Assembly (NCBI GenBank): GCA_016787085.1
Contig: JAEUVJ010000050.1
Span: forward strand, 78,839 to 142,838
Origin: Chitinophagaceae bacterium
GTDB lineage: Bacteria; Bacteroidota; Bacteroidia; Chitinophagales; Chitinophagaceae
Length of the DNA: 64,000 bases
Direction of reading: 5' to 3'
The translations under genes were made by a program, and so were the position numbers. Positions 51,711 to 62,300 of the stretch are shown here, in pieces; position 1 is the first letter of the stretch; every line of letters begins with the position of its first letter. The notes beneath the pieces are model-generated. The model was not told the origin of the DNA. It saw nothing but the letters and a program-made list of their open reading frames with translations, and searched no databases.

Positions 51711-51738
51711 ACTCATTACTCTGAACTCACTATTTTTG
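51711..51738 (+). repeat. 7-base repeats overlapping the aguB promoter
   Basis: ACTCATT, ACTCTGA and ACTCACT stand in exact 7-base register, and the next step is ATTTTTG. TATTTTTG (51731-51738), made by the end of this array, fits the -7 box TAnnTTTG of aguB, 19 bases before ATG 51757. Confidence 0.65.
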
Positions 51739-51756
51739 CACTTCAATTTTCAACAC

Positions 51757-52632
51757 ATGCCTACTATAAAAGTCGGATTGGTGCAGATGAGCTGCTCGAC
51801 CAATAAAGAAGAGAATCTGAAAAAGGCAATAGCCAAAACCAAAGAAGCGGCTGCCAAAGGAGCGCAGATCGTGTGCCTGCAGGAGTTATTCACGTCTCTC
51901 TATTTCTGCGATGTGGAAGATTATGAGAACTTCAAACTCGCCGAATCCATTCCCGGTCCATCCACTGAAGCGCTAAGTAAAACAGCCAAAGAGCTGGGGG
52001 TGGTGATCATAGCTTCTTTATTTGAAAAAAGAACAGAGGGCATCTATCATAACACTACGGCTGTGCTGGATGCCGACGGAAGCTACCTTGGCAAATACCG
52101 CAAGATGCATATTCCCGACGACCCGGCTTACTATGAAAAATTCTATTTCACACCGGGTGATCTTGGTTATAAAGTTTTCAAAACAAAATTTGCGACCATC
52201 GGCATCCTGATCTGCTGGGATCAATGGTATCCTGAAGCAGCAAGGATCACCTCCCTGATGGGTGCAGAGATCCTGTTCTATCCTACGGCTATCGGATGGG
52301 CTACTTCACAGGATGAAGCCACCAATAACGAACAATACAATGCCTGGCAAACGATCCAGCGCAGTCATGCTGTTGCCAATGGACTGCACGTAGTGAGTGT
52401 GAACCGTGTAGGCTTTGAACAGAACGGCGCCATGAAATTCTGGGGTGGCTCTTTTGTATCCAATCCTTTTGGCAGTCTGCTTTACAAAGCCTCACACGAA
52501 GAGGAAGAGATCGCCGTGGTGGAGATAGATACGAAGAAAACGGATAGCTACAGAACTCATTGGCCTTTCCTGCGTGACAGAAGAATTGACTCCTACCAAC
52601 CCATCACCAAACGTTTTATAGACCAGGAATAA
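51757..52632 (+). CDS. aguB: N-carbamoylputrescine amidase
   Basis: This 291-residue nitrilase-family enzyme cleaves N-carbamoylputrescine to putrescine, ammonia and CO2. The catalytic triad is visible as Glu in LQELFTSLYFC, Lys in KYRKMHIPDDP and Cys in ILICWDQWYPEAAR. The start is ATG 51757 (MPTIKVGLVQM), not the longer frame from 51736, which overlaps the promoter. The stop overlaps the aguA start by one base (TAATG), so both enzymes are made together. Confidence 0.94.
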   Translation: MPTIKVGLVQMSCSTNKEENLKKAIAKTKEAAAKGAQIVCLQELFTSLYFCDVEDYENFKLAESIPGPSTEALSKTAKELGVVIIASLFEKRTEGIYHNTTAVLDADGSYLGKYRKMHIPDDPAYYEKFYFTPGDLGYKVFKTKFATIGILICWDQWYPEAARITSLMGAEILFYPTAIGWATSQDEATNNEQYNAWQTIQRSHAVANGLHVVSVNRVGFEQNGAMKFWGGSFVSNPFGSLLYKASHEEEEIAVVEIDTKKTDSYRTHWPFLRDRRIDSYQPITKRFIDQE

Positions 52633-53678
52633 TGATTACCGCCCCTACTCCCAAAGAACTTGGTTATTATTTCCCGGCAGAATTTGCTCCCCATGTGGCC
52701 ACCTGGCTTAGCTGGCCGCATAAAGAGGCAAGCTGGCCGGGAAAGATCCATACGATCTATCCTTATTATGCCCGGTTTGTAAAAGAACTGGCCAGAGGCG
52801 AACTGGTTCGCATCAATGTAGCGGATGAAGCGATGAAAGTATTTGCTATCGGCCATTTGCAAAATGCCGGCGCTGACCTTGATAAAGTTGAATTCTTTTT
52901 TCATCCCACCAATGATGCGTGGTGCCGTGACCACGGCCCGGCATTTTTGATAAACCCAGGGGCTGAACAACGAAAAGTGATCGTTGACTGGAGCTATAAT
53001 GCATGGGGCGATAAATATCCCCCGTATGACCTGGACGATGTGATCCCTACACTGGTCGGCAACCACTTTAATATACCGGTTCATCACCCGGGCATTGTTA
53101 TGGAGGGCGGATCAGTAGAATTCAACGGAGCGGGAACACTCATGACTTCCACCGCCTGCCTGCTGAACCCCAACCGAAATCCTCATCTCAACCAGCAGCA
53201 GATCGAAGAATACCTTACCAACTATTATGGCGTTGAACAGATACTCTGGGTGGATGAAGGTATCATCGGCGATGATACGGACGGTCACATTGATGACACG
53301 GTACGTTTTGTCAATGAAGACACCGTGCTGACGGTGATAGAAGAGAACAAGAGCGATGAGAACTATGCCCTGCTGCAGCATAACCTGAAACAGTTACAGC
53401 AAATGCGCCTGCTGAATGGCAAACAACTGAACATCGTTGAATTGCCCATGCCTGATGAGATCATTTGGGAAGATCAGCGGCTGCCCGCATCTTATGCCAA
53501 TTTTTATATTGCCAATAAATCCGTGATCGTCCCGACGTATCGTTGCGATAAAGATGAAAAGGCATTGCAGATTATACAGGATTGTTTCCCGGATCGTGAA
53601 GTGCTGGGCATTGATTCTACAGAGATCATCTGGGGACTGGGGAGCTTTCATTGCCTTAGCCAGCAGGAACCGCTATAA
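52632..53678 (+). CDS. aguA: Agmatine deiminase
   Basis: This 348-residue enzyme turns agmatine into N-carbamoylputrescine and ammonia, the step before AguB. Family blocks are TWLSWPHKEASWPG, FFFHPTNDAWCRDHGPAF (about residues 90-107), WNAWGDKYPPYDLDD-like segment, EGGSVEFNGAGTLMTS, GIIGDDTDGHIDDTVRFV and the C-terminal WGLGSFHCLSQQEP with the catalytic Cys in SFHCLSQQ. Together with AguB it makes putrescine. It ends at a terminator shared with the next gene. Confidence 0.94.
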   Translation: MITAPTPKELGYYFPAEFAPHVATWLSWPHKEASWPGKIHTIYPYYARFVKELARGELVRINVADEAMKVFAIGHLQNAGADLDKVEFFFHPTNDAWCRDHGPAFLINPGAEQRKVIVDWSYNAWGDKYPPYDLDDVIPTLVGNHFNIPVHHPGIVMEGGSVEFNGAGTLMTSTACLLNPNRNPHLNQQQIEEYLTNYYGVEQILWVDEGIIGDDTDGHIDDTVRFVNEDTVLTVIEENKSDENYALLQHNLKQLQQMRLLNGKQLNIVELPMPDEIIWEDQRLPASYANFYIANKSVIVPTYRCDKDEKALQIIQDCFPDREVLGIDSTEIIWGLGSFHCLSQQEPL

Positions 53679-53696
53679 GTATTGTACATAAAATAA

Positions 53697-53722
53697 AAAG
53701 GGCCGCATACAGCGACCCTTTT
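53697..53722. terminator. Bidirectional terminator (aguA / M43 protease)
   Basis: AAAGGGCCGC and GCGACCCTTT pair with one mismatch, flanked by A-runs on the left and T-runs on the right, so it can serve both converging genes. Confidence 0.85.
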
Positions 53723-53739
53723 TTGCAGATGTTCAGGCT

Positions 53740-54996
53740 TTACATTTTAATGAACTTCTGTTTTATATAACTACCATCTTCTTTTCTTACGGAAAGGAAA
53801 TACATCCCGGTCTGAAGCCGGCTGACATTAAAACGCTGTATTTTCGAAACAATCTTCACCTGCATTACGGTGTGGCCGCTGATATCCGTAATCGTGATCG
53901 TTTTGCCAATCCAGCGTATATCATACGCCACATCAATGGTCAGCTCATTAGTCGCCGGGTTGGGGTATATCTGCGGGTGCAACCAGCGGGGTGCTTCGTC
54001 TGGTACAGGCGATTCAAAGATCAAAGGAGTGCTTAACCCCAGCGAAGCCAAAAGAGCACTACGCTGGCCGCCTGACATAAATAAAGTCCGCATTCTTGTT
54101 TTCTGCCCTTCTGTAAAAAGGTTGATACAGGCGTCGTTGGTATAGTCCATGTAATTCATGTACATATCGCCTGCCGGACCGTTACTGCATGATACCCTGA
54201 TACCAGCCGGGCAACCGGTTGTATAGTTACCTTGTTTGGGCGTATCCTCTACCAGATCATCCCCGCAATAGTCGTCGCCCCATACATGTTTAACACCAAG
54301 CCAATGCGCTGCTTCATGCACGGCTGTTTTGCCCATTTCATAACCGGATGATGTATTGGTCCCGAATACGGTGTAATCGATGACAATGCCATCTTTGGAA
54401 GGGTCTGCTCCAGGCAAACTGGCATACCCGGCTATTCTGCGCAGGTTACATACCCATATATTCAGGTAGCTGGATGCATCCCAGGCATCATCACCCATAT
54501 CGGCAGAGAACTTCATCTTATCATCCATCTGCCATTCAGCAGTAGGTGTGTATTTACGAATAATACCTGTTGTACTTCTTCTGCGCGGGTCAGAAATGGC
54601 TAATTGGAACTCTATTTCACAATCGGCCGATAATGCTTTAAAAGCTGCAGGCGTATGGGTTGTATCTGCATTTTGTTTACGGAAACATTTATTCAGCATT
54701 TCAATCTGGCTGCTCACTCTTTCGTCGCTGATGTTCTCGCCGGGCTGATGGTACAGAATGTGAACCACTACGGGGATCTTTATCACACCATGCTGCAGTC
54801 TCGCCGTTTCACCGGCTGACCTGGCTTTAGTTTTTTGCTTTTGAATAAAAGTCTCTATGGCAGCAACCCTCACGGCCAATCCGGGGTCATTTATCATTTC
54901 CTGCTGCTGGTATTCGGAAGTATGGCAGGCACGTTGTGCCATCACCTGACCACACAAAATGGTCAATAGCCCCGCCCAAAGAAAACAAGTTCGCAT
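53740..54996 (-). CDS. M43-family (pappalysin-type) metalloprotease with T9SS domain
   Basis: This 418-residue protein begins with a signal peptide (MRTCFLWAGLLTILCGQVMA). The zinc site HEAAHWLGVKH (His227, Glu228, His231) is the M43 motif HExxHxxGxxH, with a Met-turn-like YMDYTND after it (about residues 287-293). Residues 350-418 are a T9SS sorting domain (IYPNPATNELTIDV...LQTGMYFLSV). It is a secreted endopeptidase. Confidence 0.93.
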   Translation of the reverse strand: MRTCFLWAGLLTILCGQVMAQRACHTSEYQQQEMINDPGLAVRVAAIETFIQKQKTKARSAGETARLQHGVIKIPVVVHILYHQPGENISDERVSSQIEMLNKCFRKQNADTTHTPAAFKALSADCEIEFQLAISDPRRRSTTGIIRKYTPTAEWQMDDKMKFSADMGDDAWDASSYLNIWVCNLRRIAGYASLPGADPSKDGIVIDYTVFGTNTSSGYEMGKTAVHEAAHWLGVKHVWGDDYCGDDLVEDTPKQGNYTTGCPAGIRVSCSNGPAGDMYMNYMDYTNDACINLFTEGQKTRMRTLFMSGGQRSALLASLGLSTPLIFESPVPDEAPRWLHPQIYPNPATNELTIDVAYDIRWIGKTITITDISGHTVMQVKIVSKIQRFNVSRLQTGMYFLSVRKEDGSYIKQKFIKM

Positions 54997-55264
54997 AGTT
55001 CCAGAGTCGTTACGAATTACACAAAGCCTGACAGTAATGCCTGTTAAGCAGCATTCATCTGGAATTGGAAAATTGCGTTGATAAGGGTATTAAGGGAGGC
55101 GATCCAGGGATATGGTGATTATGATTCCGGATAAGTGGTTCCGGGCAGAGATCAAATATAATAGTTTTATTTCCAGTTCTGCAAGTTTTGCGCTATCGTA
55201 ATTTCCCGATTTAAGCCATTCATTCCCGATAGAACCTTTAACAGGATTGAGTTTGGGCATCCCT

Positions 55265-55272
55265 TATTTTTG
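55265..55272 (+). promoter_or_regulatory. -7 promoter element of the glutaminyl cyclotransferase gene
   Basis: TATTTTTG matches TAnnTTTG, 15 bases before ATG 55288. Upstream box not identified. Confidence 0.45.
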
Positions 55273-55287
55273 TAAAAAATTATTCTG

Positions 55288-56085
55288 ATGAAACCGGTCT
55301 TATTCGCAATTGTTTCCTTTTTGCTGATCGTATCCTGTAATAATGGCCCTGACCAGCCTTCCGGTCCGGACAATAAACCTGAAGGCCCCCAGCCTATCAG
55401 CTTTTCCGTCATAAATACTTATCCGCATGACACCTCCTCCTTTACGGAAGGCTTATTGTTCTATAAAGGGGAATTATACGAAAGCACCGGAGAAAAGGGG
55501 CAATCAAGATTAATGAAGATTGACCTGCAAACAGGTAAGCGTCTCAAAAGTGTTGATCTCGATGAAAAATATTTCGGCGAAGGTATTGTCATTGTCAACG
55601 ACACTGTTTACATGCTCACATACCAGGAAAAAGCAGGTTTTATGTTTTCTGTAAAGGATTTCAAAAAGATCGGCGGGTTTTCCTTTGCCAGCCCCGAAGG
55701 CTGGGGCATGACGTTCAATGGGAAGGAGATCATTGCCAGTGATGGGTCGAGCAACCTGTATTATTATGAACCCGGCACTTTTCGTTTTCTCAGAACACAG
55801 TCAGTTACCGAAGCAGGAGGCCTGGCTTTTAACATCAATGAACTGGAATATATAGACGGCTTTATCTATGCCAATCAATGGCAGCAGCCTTATATCTTTA
55901 AAATTGATCCTGCATCCGGCCAGGTAGTTGGCAAAATAGACCTTAGTGAACTGGCGGCAAAGGTCAAAAATAACCACCCTTATGCCGATGTACTCAATGG
56001 CATTGCTTATAATGACTCGACGAGGAAGGTCTATATCACCGGAAAAAAATGGCCGGAACTGTATGAGATAAAATTAGGTCAGTGA
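55288..56085 (+). CDS. Glutaminyl-peptide cyclotransferase lipoprotein
   Basis: This 265-residue protein has a lipoprotein signal (LLIVSCNNG, Cys near residue 17) and then a five-bladed beta-propeller of the Glu_cyclase_2 type, with YPHDTSSFTEGLLFYKGELYESTGEKGQSRLMKIDL at the N-terminus and later ADVLNGIAYND. Such enzymes form pyroglutamate from N-terminal Gln. It should be membrane-attached on the periplasmic or outer side. The following methyltransferase is convergent, with stops adjacent. Confidence 0.88.
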   Translation: MKPVLFAIVSFLLIVSCNNGPDQPSGPDNKPEGPQPISFSVINTYPHDTSSFTEGLLFYKGELYESTGEKGQSRLMKIDLQTGKRLKSVDLDEKYFGEGIVIVNDTVYMLTYQEKAGFMFSVKDFKKIGGFSFASPEGWGMTFNGKEIIASDGSSNLYYYEPGTFRFLRTQSVTEAGGLAFNINELEYIDGFIYANQWQQPYIFKIDPASGQVVGKIDLSELAAKVKNNHPYADVLNGIAYNDSTRKVYITGKKWPELYEIKLGQ

Positions 56086-56982
56086 TCACCGGCTGATAAT
56101 GTATATCACCGAGCTGCATTTTCTGACATCTGCCAACGCCTGCAGGTTAGAACGTACCCCTGTAATAAAAGCAGCCACCCAGTTTGTTTTGCCATTCCTG
56201 TACTTGCTGCTCAGGAGCGAAATGTAAAAACTATCGTACCACATCGGCTTGTATTGAACAACATTCAATCCATGCTTTTCCATCAACACCTTCATAGATA
56301 GCGGGGAGAAATGATACAAATGCCGGGGTACATCGTACGCCGCCCAGTGATCCTGGTATTTTTTTGCATCAAAAGAAGTGTAATTGGGAACGGCGATCAG
56401 AAGCCGTCCTTTTTCTTTCAGCATATTCCTGAGTTGCTGCACGTAGGCTGAAAGATCGTGCACATGTTCCAGTACATGCCACATTGTGATAGCATCAAAA
56501 CCTGATACCCCTAACTGATAAAACTCCTTTGTATCACCCAGATCAAGATCGTACAGATCCTTGGCAACTTTCCTGGCATCCGCATCAGGCTCATGCCCGG
56601 TCACTTGCCAGTCATGTTGTTGCATTTCATTCACAAAACTGCCCACGCCGCACCCAAGATCCAGCAGGTTTCCTTTTTGAAGACCCGTAGCCCGTTGTAC
56701 CAGTTTTCGTTTTCGTGTCATTGTCCTGTTACGGACAAACTTGTAGATCCGGTTGATCAACCCCCTGGATGTATTGGTATGCGAAATGTATTCTTCCGCT
56801 TTGTAATAAGGCGATATCGAGCCGGCATCGGGTACATCCTGTGTAAACCGGAGTAAACAATCAGCACATTCAAATAACTGAAAAGATTGCCCGCTGACAG
56901 AATGATCTTTTACTGTTAAAACAGGCTTTATGCCCGTGGAGTCACAAACAGGACACTGTGAATAATGAACAAGACCATTCAT
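56086..56982 (-). CDS. SAM-dependent methyltransferase with zinc-ribbon-like N-terminus
   Basis: This 298-residue protein has a Cys pair start (CPVCDSTG) and a second one (CADCLLRF), probably a zinc ribbon. A class I SAM fold follows with motif I LLDLGCGVGSFVNEM (about residues 107-121) and HVLEHVHDLSAYVQQ (about 172-186), as in methyltransferases acting on polysaccharide or lipid precursors. A C-terminal YDSFYISLLSSKYRNGKTNW block is typical of the family. Substrate unknown. It is convergent with the glutaminyl cyclotransferase gene. Confidence 0.88.
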   Translation of the reverse strand: MNGLVHYSQCPVCDSTGIKPVLTVKDHSVSGQSFQLFECADCLLRFTQDVPDAGSISPYYKAEEYISHTNTSRGLINRIYKFVRNRTMTRKRKLVQRATGLQKGNLLDLGCGVGSFVNEMQQHDWQVTGHEPDADARKVAKDLYDLDLGDTKEFYQLGVSGFDAITMWHVLEHVHDLSAYVQQLRNMLKEKGRLLIAVPNYTSFDAKKYQDHWAAYDVPRHLYHFSPLSMKVLMEKHGLNVVQYKPMWYDSFYISLLSSKYRNGKTNWVAAFITGVRSNLQALADVRKCSSVIYIISR

Positions 56983-57045
56983 GCTTAAAAATTCTTGTAA
57001 GGCTGCAAAGTAAAGGTAAATCAGGCAATGAAACGATAGCGTTCA

Positions 57046-57678
57046 TTAATCAGTATCCGCTGCATTTGCCGGGATGAGATGCTGCTGATTGGCTGCTGAA
57101 GAAGCACTGAATCCTTTTTGTGAGAAATAAAGACCGATGACAATGACCAGTAATATACCTGCTATTAAAGCAGGCGCCCACCAATACCGCCTCTTTTCCT
57201 CCAAAGGGTTCAGCCATTCGGCCATCTCTTCTGATGTTTTCTCCAGTTCTCCTACCCTTACTGTATGTACTGCTTTTTCCCTGATCACTCTTACTGCGCT
57301 GACAGGCCTGTCAAAACGATGTTCCTTAAAAACAGGCTCAAATTTTATATCGCCGCCGATTCCTTTGCTTAAAGTGCCGACATTCTGCCAGACCACCTTG
57401 TTACCGGCAAGCACCTGATTCTTCACATCAAAGGCAAAACCATTGAGTTTTACAATCGCTTCATGATAAGGAAGGGCTAACCTGTCCGACAGCCAGTTGA
57501 ACAGCTTTTTGGAAGGTGTCCCGGCATTAGGCTGTAAAACCACCGTATAGGCTGCCGGTGCGATCTGTTTATGGGTGAACTCCGTTACAGCCGGTTTTCT
57601 TTCCAGTAAAAAAGTACCGATGCCCGGCATATTTATTTGCTTATGCAATATCAGGTATTCATACAGATCGTGGTACAT
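57046..57678 (-). CDS. HU-CCDC81-like membrane protein
   Basis: This 210-residue protein begins MYHDLYEYLILHKQINMPGIGTFLLERKPAV, matching the prokaryotic HU-CCDC81 domain 1, with a second related segment after it. A single transmembrane helix (about residues 170-188, WAPALIAGILLVIVIGLYF) and a short tail follow. The start is ATG 57678, one base past the upstream gene's stop. It is third in a run with TPR and barrel genes. It may link the envelope with DNA or peptidoglycan; unproved. Confidence 0.72.
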   Translation of the reverse strand: MYHDLYEYLILHKQINMPGIGTFLLERKPAVTEFTHKQIAPAAYTVVLQPNAGTPSKKLFNWLSDRLALPYHEAIVKLNGFAFDVKNQVLAGNKVVWQNVGTLSKGIGGDIKFEPVFKEHRFDRPVSAVRVIREKAVHTVRVGELEKTSEEMAEWLNPLEEKRRYWWAPALIAGILLVIVIGLYFSQKGFSASSAANQQHLIPANAADTD

Positions 57679-57679
57679 C

Positions 57680-59332
57680 TCAGTTCTTTTGATCGAACGA
57701 AAATACGATACCGCCGACAAAGTTGAACCCATAAACCGGGTACTGGCTCCAGCGCTGGTATTCCTGGTTGAAAAGATTATTAAACTGTGTCCAGAGGTTT
57801 ATGTTCTTTGTGATCTTAAATTCAAGACCCGCATTCAGATCAAAGGCCCCGCCTAGTTTTCCGTTGTCCCCGTTTTTCTTCAGGTATTGCGGCCCGCTCC
57901 AGGCAAAAAGGTCACCTTTCAGCCAGAGGTCTTTTATGATTTGCAGGCGTAGTGCAGTATTTAACTCCAATGGCAGCAACCCCCATGCCTTTTCATTATT
58001 CTTCAACCCGGTGTATTGGTTAAAACTGAGACTGGTTACCACAGAGAACTTCTCCTCTACATTATAACCCAGTTCGCCGCCGAGGTTCAGTACATTGATC
58101 CGCTCTTCATTCATTACCCGGAAAGATTTGCCATCCCCGGCCACAGATGTATCATTGATGAACAATGGCTGGTTGGTCAGCTTATTAAATGCCACCTTAG
58201 CGCTATAGCTGAAATGATCGCCCACCGATCCCTTAAACCCCGCAAACCGTTCTTCCACTTTTGTATTCAGCAAGGAAGAAGGCATCCACAACCAGGGGTT
58301 CTGTGAGGCGAGATACATATAAGATGTCTTCCTCAAAAAACCAGTCCACCCGGCCTGGAAAGTAAAACGATTATCTTCTGTCCCCACCTCCGCCAGAATG
58401 TTCGGGAACATGCTGAAACTTTTATTATCCCACGACGGACGGATACCCGCCTGCAAGCTAAGATTGGAGTTCTTATAGGTAAGAGAGGGAGAAATAAAAT
58501 ACATCGTGTTGTTGAGCGCCGATTTATCTTTTGGAGACAAGCGGGTAAGATCAAAGGTCAGTCCAAGATCAACGGTGAATTCTTTCCCTATCCTTTTCTG
58601 CAATGGCAAATTGACCACTGTATTGCTTTCGTTATTCTTCAGGTTATCGCTGAAGATGTCAATTTTTATTTCCGGTGAATAGTTAAGCCCGAATTCTGTT
58701 TTGTTGATATTCCTGAGATTGACCCTTCCGGAGATGGTCTGGAAATTACGTTTCAATGAATCTGTTGGAAATGATAGTGATTCAGGCTGGTACCCGTATT
58801 TATAAGTTTTGTCAGCTTTCATTCCCACACTCGCATTCCACTCCATGTTCTTAGCCGTTTTATAAAAACCGCTCAGTTTTACCTGTGTATTGGTGAAATC
58901 CTGGAACTCTCTTTTCCCCTGCGATGCCACATGTCTCGCATAAATATTAATACCGGCCGTATTCCCGTCACCAAAAGAAAAGCCTGCCTGTATATACGGT
59001 GTCTTTAAACTGCCGAAACCAGCTTTGATATAGTTATAATTATTCCATTGTGTAACAGAGTCCACCTGCAGGGCCAGCGGCTTCAGTGATCCGGGCTGAT
59101 AGGCGAACAACAAATTGGGGTTGGGTATCTCATATTGCAGACGTGGCTTAGCCGTATCTGCTGTAGGAGGTGTTGCATTAAAATTGATCTTCGCCGCTTC
59201 TCTTAATACAGGCTTGAATGCAGAGGTAATATCTACTGATCTTTTTGTCGAATCCTTTTGCGCCAGCACAGGGCCACTTGCCACAAGCACCAGGAGTAAT
59301 GAAAAATATATCCGGGACGACTGCTGTCTCAT
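57680..59332 (-). CDS. TonB-dependent-receptor-like outer-membrane beta-barrel protein
   Basis: This 550-residue protein has a signal peptide (MRQQSSRIYFSLLLVLVASGPVLAQ) and a C-terminal part with many alternating beta strands, ending NINLWTQFNNLFNQEYQRWSQYPVYGFNFVGGIVFSF, as in TonB-dependent receptors. It has no visible plug domain, being shorter than typical receptors, so it may be a pore or an accessory barrel. It follows the large TPR gene by 26 bases and precedes the HU-CCDC81-like gene by one base, so all three form an operon. Confidence 0.75.
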   Translation of the reverse strand: MRQQSSRIYFSLLLVLVASGPVLAQKDSTKRSVDITSAFKPVLREAAKINFNATPPTADTAKPRLQYEIPNPNLLFAYQPGSLKPLALQVDSVTQWNNYNYIKAGFGSLKTPYIQAGFSFGDGNTAGINIYARHVASQGKREFQDFTNTQVKLSGFYKTAKNMEWNASVGMKADKTYKYGYQPESLSFPTDSLKRNFQTISGRVNLRNINKTEFGLNYSPEIKIDIFSDNLKNNESNTVVNLPLQKRIGKEFTVDLGLTFDLTRLSPKDKSALNNTMYFISPSLTYKNSNLSLQAGIRPSWDNKSFSMFPNILAEVGTEDNRFTFQAGWTGFLRKTSYMYLASQNPWLWMPSSLLNTKVEERFAGFKGSVGDHFSYSAKVAFNKLTNQPLFINDTSVAGDGKSFRVMNEERINVLNLGGELGYNVEEKFSVVTSLSFNQYTGLKNNEKAWGLLPLELNTALRLQIIKDLWLKGDLFAWSGPQYLKKNGDNGKLGGAFDLNAGLEFKITKNINLWTQFNNLFNQEYQRWSQYPVYGFNFVGGIVFSFDQKN

Positions 59333-59358
59333 TGATGGTTATTTATTCAGTTAATGGA

Positions 59359-62300
59359 TTATCCGCTTACTTTACTGCTTTTGCTTTCTTCATCTTCTAC
59401 CTTGCTCAGTTTGGCCTGTGCTTCTGTCTTCAACTCAGGATTGATGCTGTTATCCACAATACTCTGAAAAGTCGCTTTGGCATTGAAATAATCTTTCTGC
59501 GTAAAATAGATATCGCCCAGAAGGATATAAGCTTTCGTCACCCAGTAATCATAAGACCCCGATTTATTGATGGTCTCAAAAGCGGCTTTTTCGGCATCAC
59601 TGAGTTTGTTCAGCGCAAACCAGGAATTGGCGATCTCATATCTCGCTTCCGCAGCCAGGGCTGCTTTATTTAATTGTACTACTGTTTTGAAATTAGCCAA
59701 TGCCAGGTCATGTTTCCCTTCTGCCTGGTATGATTTAGCGATCGCCATATTGGAAAGCGATTTATCATCCGAACTGCTTCCCTTTGCTGCTACCAGTTCT
59801 TTACCGGTTGCGGCAGCATCGGCCCATTTTTGCTGCTGGTACTGGCAACGCAATAAACCCCGCATCGCTTCCAGCTTATCCTCCTGGCTGGAGGTGATCT
59901 GGCTTAACTGCGCATAATAGGTCTCAGCCTTTGAATAATTTTTCAACTCAAAAAAGTAAATACGTGCTGCAGCCAGAACGGCCTTTTCCGCATAACGATT
60001 CGGGGCATTGGCAGCCACATCTTCATAACCGGACAATGCATTATTCCAGTCCTTCTTCCCATAATATATTTCGCCCTTATAAAAACTGGCATCTATTGCG
60101 TATACTCCATCGGGGAATTTTTGCAGGTACCCATTAAAAGCATTCAGCGCAGCATTGGTATTCCCGTTGTTGTATTGCGTTTCTGCTGCAGAGTAAGTCA
60201 GCGAATCCTCTGTACTGACACTGATCGGACGACCCGCCTGTCTCATAAAAGCGGCATATTCATCCGGCTTACCATCTTCGATGTATAGTTCCTTCACATT
60301 CTCCAATGCATTATCCGCTTCCGGTGAATTCGGGTACTGCGATATCAATGCTTTGTACTGATTGATCGCCTCTTTATTATTATTCAGGTTGTAATAGGCG
60401 ACACCTGTTTTGAGATATGCCTGCGGCTTTAAACTTGTATTACCACTGCTTTTGATAACATTACTGTAAAAAGGTATCGCTTCATTGAACCTCTCGTCAG
60501 ACATATAGGTGTTGGCTATTTCCATATTAGCATCCGTCACCAGCGAGGAAGATGGGAATTTTCTGTTCATAGTACCCAGCAGGGCGATCTTGTCTTTTGA
60601 ACTTTTGATACCGGCTATCATCGCCGTCTGGAACGTAGCGTAGTCCTCTGCCGGCCAGGAAAATCTGATCACATTATCATACATTCCTTTGGCCTTTGAA
60701 TAATTCTTCTGCATGAAATAGCAATCCGCCGTCCGGATATAAGCGTCCTGTGTAAGCTCGTTTGAATTTAATGCAGGATTTTTTGCCAGCGGCTCGAAGA
60801 AGCCCAGTGCAGCATCATAGTTTTCTTTTCTCAGGTAACAATACCCAAGATTATACTTTCCGTTCATCGCATTGGCCTCGCCACCGGTGGGCGAACCTGC
60901 GCTTACATACGCATTGTAATATTTGATTGCCTCATCCAGTTTATTGTTCCGGTAAGAAAGTTCGCCCTTCCAGAAACTCAGCAAACCAAGCACAGACCCA
61001 TTATTCGGATCTTTCAGCGCTTTATCAATTAACGTTTCGGCTTCTGCCAGTCTTCCATCATTGATCAGCTCCGTAGCACGGCCATAGAGTATCCTTGGAT
61101 ACAACCTTTTTGCATTAGCAGAAGGGCTGCTCATCCCATCCAATAATGACAAGGCATCTCTATAATTGTTTGTATTGGTCAGCACGGCTACCAGCAGGTC
61201 TTTAGCTTCCTCATTGTACGTGGAAGCAGGATAGTCGTTCAGAAAAGACCTCAGGCTGTTCAACGCCTCATCCTGATAACCCAACTCATAAGAAAGTTTA
61301 GCATACTGGTATTTCGAAACTTCCTGCTGCTGTTTATTGCTGCTGTTAGATGCACAGAAAAGAAAAGCATTCCTGGCATTCGATTTCTGGTTTGTTTTAA
61401 GGTAGGCATCGCCGAGCAGGTACATAGCGCTTTGACTAAGCGAATCTTCTTTACCACTTAGTTGTTTGAACCCATCAATGGCTTTGGTAAGCTGGTTAGC
61501 TTTATAGTAGGAATAAGAAAGCTCATACAGGTCTTCCCGGCGTACTTTCTGCGACCGTTTTACATAGTCTTCGAGGTAGGGCAACGCCTTTGCATACTCC
61601 TTCCTTTCGAAATAAGCATGCCCTATCATTTGCTTTAACTCCAGGTCATAATATTGCGACTTGCCTGTTTTGATCTTATTCTCTGCATAGTTCAGGGCTT
61701 CATCCTTCTTGCCCTGTATATAGTATATCTGAGCAATATAGTAAGGAACTACTGTGGCATATTCCTTTTCATTCTCCACCACCTGGAAACTTTGCAACGC
61801 TTCCCCATATTGCCTGTCACGAAAACTCAGGAACCCGTAATAGTAATTCGCATCCATATAATTGGGGTCATCCTTCATGGTACGGATCGTGTTGAATAAA
61901 GGTTTTGCCTGTGCGAAGCGCTGCATAGTGAAATAGGAATACCCCTGGTGAAATTTCATGGTGGATATCTCCTTATTGCTCAGGTTGACAATATTAGTCT
62001 GCTCATATTGCTGGGCCGCATTGGCAAACTCCTGCTTCCTGAAATAATATTCGCCAAGGTGAAAACTCATCATCTGCACCCTCGCCGTATTCTTTTCTGA
62101 ACTGATGTACTCAACCGCTTTGCCTTCTGCCGTTGTCTCATTCTGCATCAGGGCACAGGCGGTAGTGTAATAACTGATCTCCTGCACCGTAATGGAATGA
62201 TTGGCTTTATCCGTTTCCCTGACCGATTGCTGCAATTCCTTTAATAAAGGATACGCAAGGTTGTATTGCTCTTTCTGAAAATACTCTTTGGCTTCTTTGA

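Noticed and set aside
51264..51746. A 160-codon - strand frame over the end of the desaturase gene
   Set aside because: It is antisense to the QVEHH histidine box of a clear enzyme and matches nothing.
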